64,000 nt of DNA, taken from the NCBI GenBank assembly GCA_902595425.1, contig CACJPV010000001.1:62001-126000 (forward strand), written 5' to 3'. Below are positions 52,346 to 62,125 of this stretch, in pieces. The notes below the pieces were generated by a model. That model saw nothing but the letters and a program-made list of their open reading frames with translations, searched no databases and was not told the DNA's origin. Within the stretch, counting starts at the first letter, position 1. Each line of letters opens with the position of its first letter. The position numbers and the translations under genes were made by a program. The DNA is from an uncultured Alphaproteobacteria bacterium. GTDB taxonomy: Bacteria > Pseudomonadota > Alphaproteobacteria > HIMB59 > GCA-002718135.

Positions 52346-54031
52346 ATGCAATCGAGGCGAGAATTTCTTCAATTAGCTACAATTACAGCAATGTTGATTG
52401 GGGGGAAAAGTTGGAGCGCAGTTGCCGCTAAACAAGAAATTTCTGAAAATGATCTTTTAAAATTTGACTCAAAAGGTCAAATTACTCTACTGCATATAAC
52501 TGATATACATGGCCAACTTAAACCTGTTTTTTTTAGACCACCATCAGAAAATTTTGGCATTGGAAAATACGAAGGCATTCCTCCTCATCTTGTTGGAAAA
52601 GTTTTTTTAGATTATTTTGGCATTGAGCCCAACACACCACTTGCATACGCACATACTATGCTGGACTACATTCCATTAGCTAGAGAGTATGGCAAACTGG
52701 GGGGATTAGATAGAACAGCTAGCTTGATTAAAAACATCAGGGCTGAAAGAGGAGAAGACAAAGTACTTTTATTAGATGGTGGTGATACATGGCAAGGTTC
52801 ATACACTTCTTTAAAAACTCAAGGAGAAGATATGTTAGAAGCAATGAACCTCTTAAAGCCAGACGCTATGGTAGGTCATTGGGAGTTTACACTTGGCCAG
52901 GATCGTCTCAGTGAACTAATTGATAAAATAGATTTTCCATTTCTTGGCGGAAATGTTTTTGATACAGAATGGGATGAACCTGTCTTTGAAAGTACATCTT
53001 ATTTTGAAAAAGGGGGTGTTAAAATTGCTGTTATAGGGCAACACTTCCCATATACTCCTATTGCTAATCCAAGGTACTTAGTTGAGGGTTGGTCTTTTGG
53101 AATAAGACCAGAAATCATTCAAAAAAATATAAATAAAGCAAAAAAGAATGGTGCTGAAGTAGTGGTTTTATTATCGCATAATGGGTTCGATGTAGATCAG
53201 AAATTAGCGTCTATTCTAGATAATGTTGATGTTGTGTTAACTGGACATACTCATGATGCTATTCCAAGAGCAATTAAGATTAAAAATACTTTACTTCTTT
53301 CATCTGGATCTCATGGTAAATATTTAGGAAGGATTGACTTAAAAGTCGACAATGGCAAAGTTGTTGATTTCTCATCAAATTTAATACCGATTTTTTCAGA
53401 TGTAATTCAGCCTGATCCAGAAATGACGCGATTGATTGATAAAATTAGAGAACCATATGAAGAAGAATGTAACCGTGTCGTCGGAGCAGCTGAAACTTTA
53501 CTTTATAGAAGAGGTAATTTTGGTGGACCTTGGGATAGTGTTATATGTGACGCAATTATTCAGGAAAGAGATACAGAAATTTCATTAAGCCCAGGTTTTA
53601 GATGGGGAACAACTTTATTGCCAGGTCAAAAGATAACTATTGATGATATTTATTCGCAAACTTCAATGAATTATCCAGAAGTGTATAGAACTGAGATGAG
53701 TGGTGAGACTATAAAAAATCTTTTAGAAGACGTATGTGATAACATATTTAATCCAGACCCTTTTTTCCAACAAGGGGGGGATATGGTTAGAGTCGGAGGA
53801 ATGACTTATACTTGCCAGCCTAAGAACACAATGGGAAATCGAATAAGTGATTTAAAATTAATTAATGGTGAAAAAATTGAGTCGCAAAAAAAATATACTG
53901 TTGGAGGTTGGGGATCAATAAATCCTGAAGTTGAAGGACCTCCTATTTATAAATTGTTAGAAAATTATGTATCAAATGAAAAAATTATTAAACCAAAATA
54001 TAATAATCCAGTAACAGTGAAGGGAATTTAA
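52346..54031 (+). CDS. soxB: thiosulfohydrolase SoxB
   Basis: A 561-residue dimanganese hydrolase of the 5'-nucleotidase family with a Tat-like signal (SRREFLQLATITAMLIGG). Metal ligands are in LLHITDIHGQL, LLDGGDTWQGSYTSL, GHWEFTLGQ (the SoxB form of GNHE), LLSHNGFD and LTGHTHDA. It releases sulfate from SoxY-bound thiosulfate. Gene order after soxCD is as in other Sox clusters. Its stop is followed at once by a strong hairpin. Confidence 0.95.
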   Translation: MQSRREFLQLATITAMLIGGKSWSAVAAKQEISENDLLKFDSKGQITLLHITDIHGQLKPVFFRPPSENFGIGKYEGIPPHLVGKVFLDYFGIEPNTPLAYAHTMLDYIPLAREYGKLGGLDRTASLIKNIRAERGEDKVLLLDGGDTWQGSYTSLKTQGEDMLEAMNLLKPDAMVGHWEFTLGQDRLSELIDKIDFPFLGGNVFDTEWDEPVFESTSYFEKGGVKIAVIGQHFPYTPIANPRYLVEGWSFGIRPEIIQKNINKAKKNGAEVVVLLSHNGFDVDQKLASILDNVDVVLTGHTHDAIPRAIKIKNTLLLSSGSHGKYLGRIDLKVDNGKVVDFSSNLIPIFSDVIQPDPEMTRLIDKIREPYEEECNRVVGAAETLLYRRGNFGGPWDSVICDAIIQERDTEISLSPGFRWGTTLLPGQKITIDDIYSQTSMNYPEVYRTEMSGETIKNLLEDVCDNIFNPDPFFQQGGDMVRVGGMTYTCQPKNTMGNRISDLKLINGEKIESQKKYTVGGWGSINPEVEGPPIYKLLENYVSNEKIIKPKYNNPVTVKGI

Positions 54032-54054
54032 AAAGGCGGCTAGTAGCCGCCTTT
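54032..54054. terminator. bidirectional hairpin between soxB and soxF
   Basis: A perfect 11-bp stem (AAAGGCGGCTA and complement) around one central base, directly after the soxB stop and 24 bases past the convergent flavoprotein stop. The outer A and T runs make it a plausible terminator on both strands. Confidence 0.78.
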
Positions 54055-54078
54055 ATCTGTTTCTATTAATTAAGAATT

Positions 54079-55344
54079 TTAAGAAAACATGTCCGCAGTC
54101 ATACCATTGTACCAATCTATAGATTCTTGGTAGTTAGCTGCTCTTGTTTCACTAGTATCATCAGCTTGTGAAATAAATTTACTTTCAACATCAATAGCTT
54201 CTGCACCAGCAACATAACTCGCTCCAACTTTAACATCATCATCAGGAGCAATTAGTGACCAGCAGGTATTTGAATAACGAGCATCAAATACTTTACTTCC
54301 TGTCAAAGCACCTCTGATATGATTAGCTGCTACTTTGGCTTGGCTGTTTGCTGAAAAACCTGACTTAGGCATTGATTTAGCTACAGATGCATCACCTAAA
54401 ACATAAATATTTTCATCTGCTTGAGATTGCATAGATGCAGGAACAATAGGACACCAATCACCATTGTTAACGCCTGCTGCCATTGCAATAGCGCCAGCTC
54501 TTTGAGCTGGGACAACACATGCAGCGTCAGCTTTAAATGTATCTAAATCTGTTTCAAACTCCATTGTAGAAGCATTTACATTTTTAAGCCCGCCATGATC
54601 CTCTGAACTAATCCACTCTATCATGCCTGGATAATGTTTTTGCCATCCTGCCTCAAATAAACCTTGTTTAGAAAATTTAGGTTTAGGATCTAAGATAACA
54701 ATTTTTCCTGTAGGATTTGATTGTTTAAATTGATGAGCGATCATAGACACTCTTTCATATGGTCCAGGTGGACATCTATATGGATTAGGTGGAGGAACCA
54801 TTACAAAAGTTCCACCTTGTTTCATGTTCATAACCTGATTTCTCAATAACTGAACCTGTGTACCAGACTTCCATGCATGAGGCATTTTATCTTGGACTGC
54901 AGCAGAGTATCCATTAATCTTATCATATTTAAGATCAATACCTGGTGAAATAACAAGTTTATCATACGAAAGATGTTCGCCAGAACCTAATTTGACCTTT
55001 CTAGCAACTGCATCAACTGAAACAGCCCACTCATGAACTACGTTAACACCTTGGTTTACAGCTAGCCCATAGTAATTATGTCCTATAGAAGCGTAATTTC
55101 TAAATCCACCTAAATAAATATTAGAAAAAAAACATGTGTAGTATCTCTTTGAAGCCTCAACTAGTGTAACATGAACTGCGCCACCAGAGTCTTTCGCAAT
55201 ATATCTTGCTGCGGTTGCACCACCTGCTCCGCCTCCAATAACTACAACTTTTGGTACAGCACCAAGTGAAATAGATGGAAATGCAAGTGTTCCAACTGAG
55301 GCAGCAGCAAGACCTGTAAAAGCACGTCTTGAAATTTTTGACAT
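54079..55344 (-). CDS. soxF: flavocytochrome c sulfide dehydrogenase flavin subunit (SoxF/FccB)
   Basis: A 421-residue FAD protein with a Tat signal (SRRAFTGLAAASVGTLAF), the FAD motif VVVIGGGAGGATAARYIA, and the two redox-active cysteines expected in FccB: YYTCFFSN near the N-terminus and NTCWSLIAPDD late. The NPYRCPPGPYERVSM segment is also characteristic. It oxidises sulfide and passes electrons to the small cytochrome encoded downstream. It is convergent with soxB across the hairpin. Confidence 0.9.
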   Translation of the reverse strand: MSKISRRAFTGLAAASVGTLAFPSISLGAVPKVVVIGGGAGGATAARYIAKDSGGAVHVTLVEASKRYYTCFFSNIYLGGFRNYASIGHNYYGLAVNQGVNVVHEWAVSVDAVARKVKLGSGEHLSYDKLVISPGIDLKYDKINGYSAAVQDKMPHAWKSGTQVQLLRNQVMNMKQGGTFVMVPPPNPYRCPPGPYERVSMIAHQFKQSNPTGKIVILDPKPKFSKQGLFEAGWQKHYPGMIEWISSEDHGGLKNVNASTMEFETDLDTFKADAACVVPAQRAGAIAMAAGVNNGDWCPIVPASMQSQADENIYVLGDASVAKSMPKSGFSANSQAKVAANHIRGALTGSKVFDARYSNTCWSLIAPDDDVKVGASYVAGAEAIDVESKFISQADDTSETRAANYQESIDWYNGMTADMFS

Positions 55345-55410
55345 TTTGTCCTCCCTGTAAATGACTATAAAGATGTTATCAGCTTTTAAGAGTAAGTAAA
55401 AGAAAAATGA

Positions 55411-55737
55411 TTATTTTGGCGGTTCTAATTGACTAAAATAAAGAGCTAAAGAGCCAATTTGTTCATCATTAAGTCTCCCAGCGATCATTCTCATAACAGG
55501 ATTCTCCATCTCTTTTGCTCTGTAAGCAAGCATTAATGCAACGAAAACCTCTGCGTCCATACCATGAATTGCAGGAATACCTTCACTTGCTCCTTTCTGT
55601 TGATGACATGACACACATTCAGCACCTAGATATTCTCCATATTCAATATCACCCATTGCAATAATTTGTTGTTCATCTGAAAATGCAAATTTGCAAAAAA
55701 ATGTTAGTAAAAAAATAACAAATAATAATTTTTTCAT
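55411..55737 (-). CDS. small cytochrome c (SoxE/FccA-like)
   Basis: A 108-residue secreted cytochrome with a signal peptide (hydrophobic to about residue 18, cleavage near AFS) and one heme site CVSCH at 41-45; the distal Met is probably in MRMIAGRLN. It lies 66 bases upstream of soxF on the same strand, which fits the electron acceptor of flavocytochrome c sulfide dehydrogenase. A general c-type carrier is the alternative. Confidence 0.83.
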   Translation of the reverse strand: MKKLLFVIFLLTFFCKFAFSDEQQIIAMGDIEYGEYLGAECVSCHQQKGASEGIPAIHGMDAEVFVALMLAYRAKEMENPVMRMIAGRLNDEQIGSLALYFSQLEPPK

Positions 55738-55802
55738 ATTTATAATTTAAAACAATTCAGCTTTGATTTGTCAATGAGTTAAATATACTAATTCACAATA
55801 TA

Positions 55803-56978
55803 TTAGTTTACTATATGTAAATCTCTTGAAAGATTACATAAAAGCTCACATCCATTCTCTGTCACATTAATTGACTCACTAACTTCCAAACCCCAAGTAT
55901 CCATCCACATTCCTGCAATCATATGAAACGTAACATTGGGTTGCAATATCGTCATATCGTTTTTTCTGATAGACATAGTGTGCTCTCCCCAATCAGGAGG
56001 ATAACCAACTCCTATAGCATAACCAAGGCGCGAGTCTTTTTCGATACCATTTTTTTCTAAGACTGACCAAAAAGCAACAGCAACATCGTGAGCTGTTTTA
56101 CCAGGTTTAATAGTAGAAATTGCTTGCTCCACTCCCTCATTGGTTATTTTCATGGTGTCTGAAATTTTTGAATCAGGCTTTCCACAATAAACAGTTCTAG
56201 ATAAGGGACAGTGGTATCGATGCTTAACACCCGCTAACTCAATAATGGTACCCTCATTATTATTAAACAAATTATCTTTGGGTGTTAAATGTGAGGCTGA
56301 TGCAGAAACTCCACTTGCTAAAATAGTTGTTAAACCTGCATATTCTCCACCTATATTAATTTCTTCATTTCCACCAATAAGACTATTTTGGATTTTTCCA
56401 GCAACATAACTCTGTTTAACTCCAGGCTTAATATTTTCGTATGCTGTCATCATTCCAGTTTCAACAAGTTTAGCTCCTTCTTTCATATAATTTATTTCAT
56501 TTTCAGACTTAATTAATCTTATCCAATTCACTAAAAGTGTTGCATCACTAAAATTAACATTAGGACAGGTTGATGTTAATCTGTAATGATTCTCTGCAGT
56601 GTAATAATAAGCATCCATTTCAACCCCTATATTTTTGTTCGCCCAATTATTTTCATGAATAAAAGATGATACAAAATCATAAGGATGTGTTGGTGGTGCT
56701 TGAATAAAATCCTCAGGATAATAAATAATATTTTTATCTTGAAGGTAAGTTGTTACCTTTGCTCCTTTAGAGTCTTGTCTCCTTCCAAACCATATTGGTT
56801 CACTCAAGTCTAAAGCCACAATTATTCCTTGTGGAACATAAAAAGACCAACCATCATAACCAGTTAAATAATTCATATTTGATGGATCGGTCAGGATGAT
56901 TACATCCATATTCTTTTGAAACATTATATTTTTTACTTTTGATAATCTGGATAAATATTCTTCTTTAGTAAAAATCAT
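55803..56978 (-). CDS. doeA: ectoine hydrolase (DoeA/EutD type)
   Basis: A 391-residue creatinase-fold protein. The N-terminal TDPSNMNYLTGYDGWSFYVP and PIWFGRRQDSKGAKVT segments match ectoine hydrolase closely. The C-terminal domain lacks the metal ligands of M24 peptidases (ELAGVKHRYHCPLSRT instead of DxG and DxxR), as in creatinase-like metal-free members. The enzyme opens ectoine to acetyl-diaminobutyrate. No doeB, doeC or ectoine uptake gene is in the window. It lies upstream of the sox sulfur genes and 42 bases downstream of the sarcosine-oxidase-type operon on the same strand. Confidence 0.85.
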   Translation of the reverse strand: MIFTKEEYLSRLSKVKNIMFQKNMDVIILTDPSNMNYLTGYDGWSFYVPQGIIVALDLSEPIWFGRRQDSKGAKVTTYLQDKNIIYYPEDFIQAPPTHPYDFVSSFIHENNWANKNIGVEMDAYYYTAENHYRLTSTCPNVNFSDATLLVNWIRLIKSENEINYMKEGAKLVETGMMTAYENIKPGVKQSYVAGKIQNSLIGGNEEINIGGEYAGLTTILASGVSASASHLTPKDNLFNNNEGTIIELAGVKHRYHCPLSRTVYCGKPDSKISDTMKITNEGVEQAISTIKPGKTAHDVAVAFWSVLEKNGIEKDSRLGYAIGVGYPPDWGEHTMSIRKNDMTILQPNVTFHMIAGMWMDTWGLEVSESINVTENGCELLCNLSRDLHIVN

Positions 56979-57020
56979 AAATAAATGTTTAGTATGGAAA
57001 AAGAATAATGTCTAATAACT

Positions 57021-57587
57021 TTAACTGTCTATTACTTCATAACCAAATTGAGAAGCTGTCTCGAGCAAAATTTCCCAAATAGATAAAGCGAAACCTCTAG
57101 GAATTAAAAGTCTAAATTCTTTCTCACTAAGTCTAAAAAGTTTGACACTTACATGATGAATTGCTGAACTTGCTGATGAATGTATTGGAAAATTATCTAA
57201 TCGTAGATCAAGAGGTAAATGTCTATTAAGTAATATGTCACTTTTTTCACCTTTAATAGTAATTGAAGTAAAAGCGTGAGATAGCTCTAGTGATGTTCCT
57301 AAATTCTCTGGCAAATTAATAGTACTACCTAATAGCAACCATTTAGAAGGCTCCATTCTCCATAGTGAATTGTTGTTTAGTATTTTTCCTCTATTAAAAT
57401 CAATATTTTTTTGAACTCCTAATTGATCAGAAAAAAACTTTTCTACATTTGGTATTTCATCAGGCCATGCAGCAATTTGCTGAATTATAAGGTTCCGGTT
57501 TTCAAAGAGTATAATTTCAATTTTATCTTCAAAAGGATATTTTCCAATATTATACTTTTCTATAATTGCTGAATTTCTATTAAGCAT
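57021..57587 (-). CDS. sarcosine oxidase gamma-type subunit (SoxG/MgdD)
   Basis: A 188-residue protein related to the gamma subunit of heterotetrameric sarcosine oxidase, with LWRMEPSKWLLLG, the LELSHAFTSITIKGE stretch and the C-terminal RGFALSIWEILLETA. It shares the GcvT-like fold but has no cofactor. I took the ATG at 57587; the longer frame starts with TTG at 57611. The start overlaps the stop of the alpha gene by 8 bases. In N-methylglutamate dehydrogenase the matching subunit is MgdD. Confidence 0.85.
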   Translation of the reverse strand: MLNRNSAIIEKYNIGKYPFEDKIEIILFENRNLIIQQIAAWPDEIPNVEKFFSDQLGVQKNIDFNRGKILNNNSLWRMEPSKWLLLGSTINLPENLGTSLELSHAFTSITIKGEKSDILLNRHLPLDLRLDNFPIHSSASSAIHHVSVKLFRLSEKEFRLLIPRGFALSIWEILLETASQFGYEVIDS

Positions 57588-60537
57588 ACATTCTCTTACC
57601 TTCTGGATCAATCATATGAGGTGATACAACTTTTATTTCCATTTGTTTGTTTCTTACTGGATCTGCACCTATGAGTGTTATATCTTTCCACTTTTCAAGA
57701 CCTCCTCTAACAAACCCTATTCCAATCCAATGGCCTAACTCTGGCGAATGCGTAACTGACGTTATACGACCAACGCCCTGCCCTTTAATATTATTTTTTT
57801 CACAAACAATTGTGCCAGCATTAAAAGTTTCTTTTTCATTTATAGGGAAAAAACCAACTAGCATTTCTCTGTCATCCGCACTTAGAACTCCTCTTTTTCT
57901 CATAGCACTTCCAATGTAGGATTTTTTTGTTGATGCCATCTTTCCCAAACCAGCATCATCAATTGTTACTCTTCCATCAAGCTCAGCAGCAGTTACATGT
58001 CCTTTTTCAACCCTTAAAGCTCCTAAAGCCTCAAGACCATATAAACAACCATCATATTTTTGAGCACTTTCCCATAATAAGTCCATCATTCCATGAGCAT
58101 AATCAGACTCAATATACATCTCGTAAGCTAACTCTCCTGAGAAACTTATTCTAACAACTCTACATGGTGTGCCATCTTTGAGTTTAGTTTGTAGTACGCC
58201 CATGAAAGGTAAATTATCATTTGTAATTTCACTTGGATCAAAAACACATTCATTCAAAACATCTCGAGATTTTGGACCAGCGATTGCGGCACCTGCCCAT
58301 TGTTCAGAGACGCTTGTCACATTCACTTTTAGATCTGTCCATCTAGTTTGGAGTAATTCTTCTAACCATGACATCACTTTTGCAGCAGCTGCAGTTGATG
58401 TAGTCATAAAGTATTCATTTTCACCAAGTCTCCATGACGTACCATCATCCATCACAATACCATCATCGCGTAACATGATTCCATAACGTGCTTTACCAAT
58501 TGGAAGTTTAGCAAAGGGGTTTGTGTAAATACGATTTACGAGTTCTGTTGCATCAGGACCTTGAATAGCAATTTTACCCAGTGATGTAACATCACAAATA
58601 CCAACTGTTTTTCTAACAATTGTTGTCTCCCTAATATATGAATCACTTAATGTTTCATTTTTTTTAGGGTAGTACCAAGGTCTTTGATAAAGGCCAACCT
58701 CAATCATTTTTGCTCCATGATCAATATTCCATTGATGCATTGGTGTTACTCTTAAAGGCCTGAAATGCTTTCCAACATTTCTTCCTGTTAAAGCACCTAT
58801 TGGAACTGGTGTATAGGGTGGTCGAAAAACTGTTGTTCCAACTTGTGGAATAGTTTTATCTAGTTGTTCCGCCATAAGAGATAAACCAATTATATTGCCC
58901 ATTTTGCCTTGGTCGTTTGCCATTCCTAGAGTGGTGTATCTTTTTAAATGCTCAACAGAGATAAACCCTTCTCTGTGTGCTAACCTTACATCCTCAGCAG
59001 TTACATCATGTTGAAAGTCGACAAAACTTTTTGATGGAAATTTATTTGATTTAACTTCAAATAAAGGTTCTATCGGATTTGACCACCCCCCTACTGATGG
59101 AAAAGAAATTTCTTTTTTGTGTATGCCAAAAGTATTCATTGCTTCATTGGCACCAACAAAGCCTGACTCTATGCAATTCTTTTCATCCCAAATACCTTTT
59201 GCCGATCCTACAACAGAAATATTCTCTTTAATTTCTCCTGGAATGAAACATAAGTTTTCTTGATTCCATGTAGGTTTTATACCTCGGTGAGACACAAGAT
59301 TAACAATTGGTGACCAGCCTCCTGACATTAAAACTTGATCACAAATAATTGTATTTTTATTTGATAGATCTGTTGTTTTACAAATATCAATACCGTCAAT
59401 TTTTTTTCTACCATTAATACTGAATGGCAGAGTATTTAAATGAAGATCAATGTCTTTGGATAAATCATGATTGACATTTTCTCTTGAGTCTAAAATTGTA
59501 ACTTTTGAGCCTGCCTCATGCAATTCTTTAGCTGTTTGATATACAGAGTCATTATTTGTTGAGATGACAATATTATTTCCGGTTAAAACACCATATCTAT
59601 TTAAATAATGTTTAGATGCGTTTACAGTCATTGCTCCAGGTAAATCATTGTTATTAAATGCAATATGTCTTTCAAGAGCACCACTTGCTACAATGATATG
59701 TTTTGCTCTAATTGTCCAAAAACGTTGGCGAGGCAAATTATTATGAGGATTAGGCACATGATCAGTTACTCTTTCCAACGCTCCAATAATAGTATTATCA
59801 TAAATACCAAAGGCTGTTGTTCTGGGCATGACTCTAATACCACTGCTTTTTAGTTGAGTATTTAAAAGGTAAGGATCAAAATCTTTTTGAGATAAACTAT
59901 TTCCTCCAAGTAAAGAGTCCTGTTCAATTAAAATAACATCTAATTTATTATTAGCTATTTCTTGAGCTGCAGCAATACCTGCAGGACCAGAACCAATAAC
60001 AAGTACATCACAAAAATCATTCGCATGTTCGTAGCTATCTGGATCAGGTTCTCTAGAAGCTTTACCCATGCCGGCTGCTTTTCGAATAATTTTCTCAAAA
60101 ATCATCCAAATTCCAGTGCCCTTACCCCATTCAAATGGCGGTAGACCCATAAATGTTTTATAATAAAAACCAGCTGCAAAAAAACGGCTTAAATAATTAT
60201 TTACACCTCCAAAATCAAAATTAACATTCGGAAATGCATTTTGACCTGAGGCGTTTAATCCAGAATAAAGTTCTTGTGTTGTTGCACGAACATTCGGATC
60301 TCTGCTACTTCCAGATCCAACAGTTACTAAAGCGCCTGACTCTTCAACGCCACAAGACATTACTCCTCGTGGACGATGATATTTAAAACTTCTACCAACT
60401 ATTCTAACATCATTTGCTAATAGTGCAGAGGCTAGAGAGTCACCTTCATATCCAAAATATTCTTTATTATCCCAATTAAAGCCCAGCACTTTTTCTCTGT
60501 TAATTTTACCGTAGTTTTCTTTTCTTAGCGATGTCAT
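57580..60537 (-). CDS. sarcosine oxidase alpha-type subunit (SoxA/MgdC)
   Basis: A 985-residue protein with three parts: an N-terminal ferredoxin-like domain (about 15-110; GRSFKYHRPRGVMSCG), an FAD/NAD-binding domain starting with VIGSGPAGIAAAQEIA near residue 180, and a C-terminal aminomethyltransferase domain (about 600-985; GIMLRDDGIVMDDGTSWRLG, FSGELAYEMY). It would move the methyl group, oxidised on the beta subunit, onto tetrahydrofolate. The length is normal for the family. The name SoxA here means sarcosine oxidase, not the sulfur cytochrome. Sarcosine or N-methylglutamate are the candidate substrates. Confidence 0.9.
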   Translation of the reverse strand: MTSLRKENYGKINREKVLGFNWDNKEYFGYEGDSLASALLANDVRIVGRSFKYHRPRGVMSCGVEESGALVTVGSGSSRDPNVRATTQELYSGLNASGQNAFPNVNFDFGGVNNYLSRFFAAGFYYKTFMGLPPFEWGKGTGIWMIFEKIIRKAAGMGKASREPDPDSYEHANDFCDVLVIGSGPAGIAAAQEIANNKLDVILIEQDSLLGGNSLSQKDFDPYLLNTQLKSSGIRVMPRTTAFGIYDNTIIGALERVTDHVPNPHNNLPRQRFWTIRAKHIIVASGALERHIAFNNNDLPGAMTVNASKHYLNRYGVLTGNNIVISTNNDSVYQTAKELHEAGSKVTILDSRENVNHDLSKDIDLHLNTLPFSINGRKKIDGIDICKTTDLSNKNTIICDQVLMSGGWSPIVNLVSHRGIKPTWNQENLCFIPGEIKENISVVGSAKGIWDEKNCIESGFVGANEAMNTFGIHKKEISFPSVGGWSNPIEPLFEVKSNKFPSKSFVDFQHDVTAEDVRLAHREGFISVEHLKRYTTLGMANDQGKMGNIIGLSLMAEQLDKTIPQVGTTVFRPPYTPVPIGALTGRNVGKHFRPLRVTPMHQWNIDHGAKMIEVGLYQRPWYYPKKNETLSDSYIRETTIVRKTVGICDVTSLGKIAIQGPDATELVNRIYTNPFAKLPIGKARYGIMLRDDGIVMDDGTSWRLGENEYFMTTSTAAAAKVMSWLEELLQTRWTDLKVNVTSVSEQWAGAAIAGPKSRDVLNECVFDPSEITNDNLPFMGVLQTKLKDGTPCRVVRISFSGELAYEMYIESDYAHGMMDLLWESAQKYDGCLYGLEALGALRVEKGHVTAAELDGRVTIDDAGLGKMASTKKSYIGSAMRKRGVLSADDREMLVGFFPINEKETFNAGTIVCEKNNIKGQGVGRITSVTHSPELGHWIGIGFVRGGLEKWKDITLIGADPVRNKQMEIKVVSPHMIDPEGKRMYA

Positions 60538-60818
60538 GATTTATTTTTTGTAATTTTTTCAATTTGTGGATGGCATGCTTTTACACTTTTTATTTCATGC
60601 GTAATCGTAGACCTCTCTACCTCTAACCATAGTCTACAACCATTGGTATGATGCCAAGTTTCTTTTTGCATACCTCTTATATTTTCGCGAAAGAAAATAG
60701 CCTTCGTCCACTCTGATACAGGTGCATCTAGTGCTGGATATTTTATAGAAGCATCACCACCGTAAGTGAACTCACTATGATCTCTTTCACCACAATATGG
60801 ACATTTAATTCTAATCAT
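60534..60818 (-). CDS. sarcosine oxidase delta-type subunit (SoxD/MgdB)
   Basis: A 94-residue zinc-binding subunit. The start MIRIKCPYCGERDHSEF gives the CPYC metal site and is followed by TYGGDAS, both standard for this family; His and Cys in HTNGCRLWL complete the site. The chosen ATG (60818) lies 1 base after the stop of the beta gene, while the longer frame overlaps that gene. It overlaps the alpha gene start by four bases, so all four subunits form one operon. Confidence 0.9.
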   Translation of the reverse strand: MIRIKCPYCGERDHSEFTYGGDASIKYPALDAPVSEWTKAIFFRENIRGMQKETWHHTNGCRLWLEVERSTITHEIKSVKACHPQIEKITKNKS

Positions 60819-60819
60819 A

Positions 60820-62085
60820 TCAACCGTGCAACTTTGGATCTGGACCAGCGCCACGCTCATCAATATTAATTCCTTTTTCAAATCTCTCTAAATTATGATT
60901 CTGTACATGTTTATGAGGTTGCTCATTAGCTATTAAATCAGCAAAATACCAGCCAGAGGCAGGGCTTGCTTTAAAGCCTCCATAATTCCATCCAGCATTA
61001 AGATATAAATTTGATAATGGCGTTTTGCATATGAAAAAAGAACCGTCCATAGACATATCCATCACACCCGCCCAATGTCGTAAAAGACGTATTCTTCCTA
61101 AACAAGGCATGATAGCCATAGCAGCCTCAGCACAATCTTGAACAATTGGCAGATTCCCTCTTTGGGCATACGACTTATACCAATCTAAATCTCCACCAAA
61201 AACCATACTACCCTTGTCTGATTGAGAAATATAAAAATGAGCTCCACCAACACCGTATACTACAACATGATCTAATAGAGGTTTAATAGACTCTGTAACA
61301 AAAGCTTGGAGTTTATGTGACTCAATTGGTAAATTTCCAAGACCTGCCATCTGCCATAAAACAGATGTATGACCTGCGACTGCAAATCCTACTTTTTTAG
61401 CTTTAATGGTTCCTCTTGATGTTTCTAAACTCTCAATATTATTTTGAGATCTCTTAACACCTGTTACTTCACAATTTTGTAATATATCAACGCCTAAACT
61501 ATCTGCAGCTCGTGCATAACCCCATACTGCTGAGTCATGTCTAGCATTACCAGCTCTTCTTTGTACTGCAGCACCCATTATTGGAAATCTTGCATCCTCA
61601 TAATTTAAATGTGGGATATTTTTTTTAAGAGTTTCTAAGTCCCATAATTCTGCATCCGTTCCATGTAAACGCATAATATTATATCTTCTTGCAGCTCCGT
61701 CTCTTGCACCTGGACTGTGAAAAAGCGAAACATGCGCTCTTTGACTAAACATCACATTATAATTTAAGTCATGACTTAAATCTTCCCATAGCTTTAATGA
61801 ATGCTCATAAAATTCATGATTACCTGGCATCATATAATTCGAGCGAACTATTGTTGTGTTTCGTCCAGCATTTCCACCGCCTATCCATCCTTTTTCAAGA
61901 ACTGCTATATTTTTTTTATTATGATTTTTTGCTAAATAGTAAGCAGTGGCTAAGCCATGAAGCCCTCCTCCTACTATGATGATATCATATTCTTTTTTTG
62001 GTACAGGATCACGCCATTGTCTGTCCCAACTTTTTTGGCCAGTAAAACCATTTTTAAATACATTCCAGGCATTAAAACGTGTCAT
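60820..62085 (-). CDS. sarcosine oxidase beta-type subunit (SoxB/MgdA)
   Basis: A 421-residue FAD enzyme of the DAO family. The dinucleotide motif is IIIVGGGLHGLATAYYLA, and GRNTTIVRSNYMMPGN is the family stretch near residue 74. His183 in ARHDSAVWGYAR corresponds to the residue that carries covalent FMN in heterotetrameric sarcosine oxidase. It oxidises the N-methyl substrate. It is the first gene of a beta-delta-alpha-gamma operon with an inverted repeat 41-59 bases upstream that matches the methylamine operators, favouring N-methylglutamate over sarcosine. This preference is inference. Confidence 0.9.
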   Translation of the reverse strand: MTRFNAWNVFKNGFTGQKSWDRQWRDPVPKKEYDIIIVGGGLHGLATAYYLAKNHNKKNIAVLEKGWIGGGNAGRNTTIVRSNYMMPGNHEFYEHSLKLWEDLSHDLNYNVMFSQRAHVSLFHSPGARDGAARRYNIMRLHGTDAELWDLETLKKNIPHLNYEDARFPIMGAAVQRRAGNARHDSAVWGYARAADSLGVDILQNCEVTGVKRSQNNIESLETSRGTIKAKKVGFAVAGHTSVLWQMAGLGNLPIESHKLQAFVTESIKPLLDHVVVYGVGGAHFYISQSDKGSMVFGGDLDWYKSYAQRGNLPIVQDCAEAAMAIMPCLGRIRLLRHWAGVMDMSMDGSFFICKTPLSNLYLNAGWNYGGFKASPASGWYFADLIANEQPHKHVQNHNLERFEKGINIDERGAGPDPKLHG

Positions 62086-62125
62086 AAAAAATCCTATATC
62101 TTCAAATATTTTGACCTAAATAAAA

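Noticed and set aside
57580-62085. Reading SoxB/SoxD/SoxA/SoxG here as sulfur-oxidation proteins
   Set aside because: The names coincide, but these are sarcosine-oxidase-type flavin and folate subunits. The sulfur genes are at 48.7-55.7 kb, so the soxAX gap there is not filled by these.
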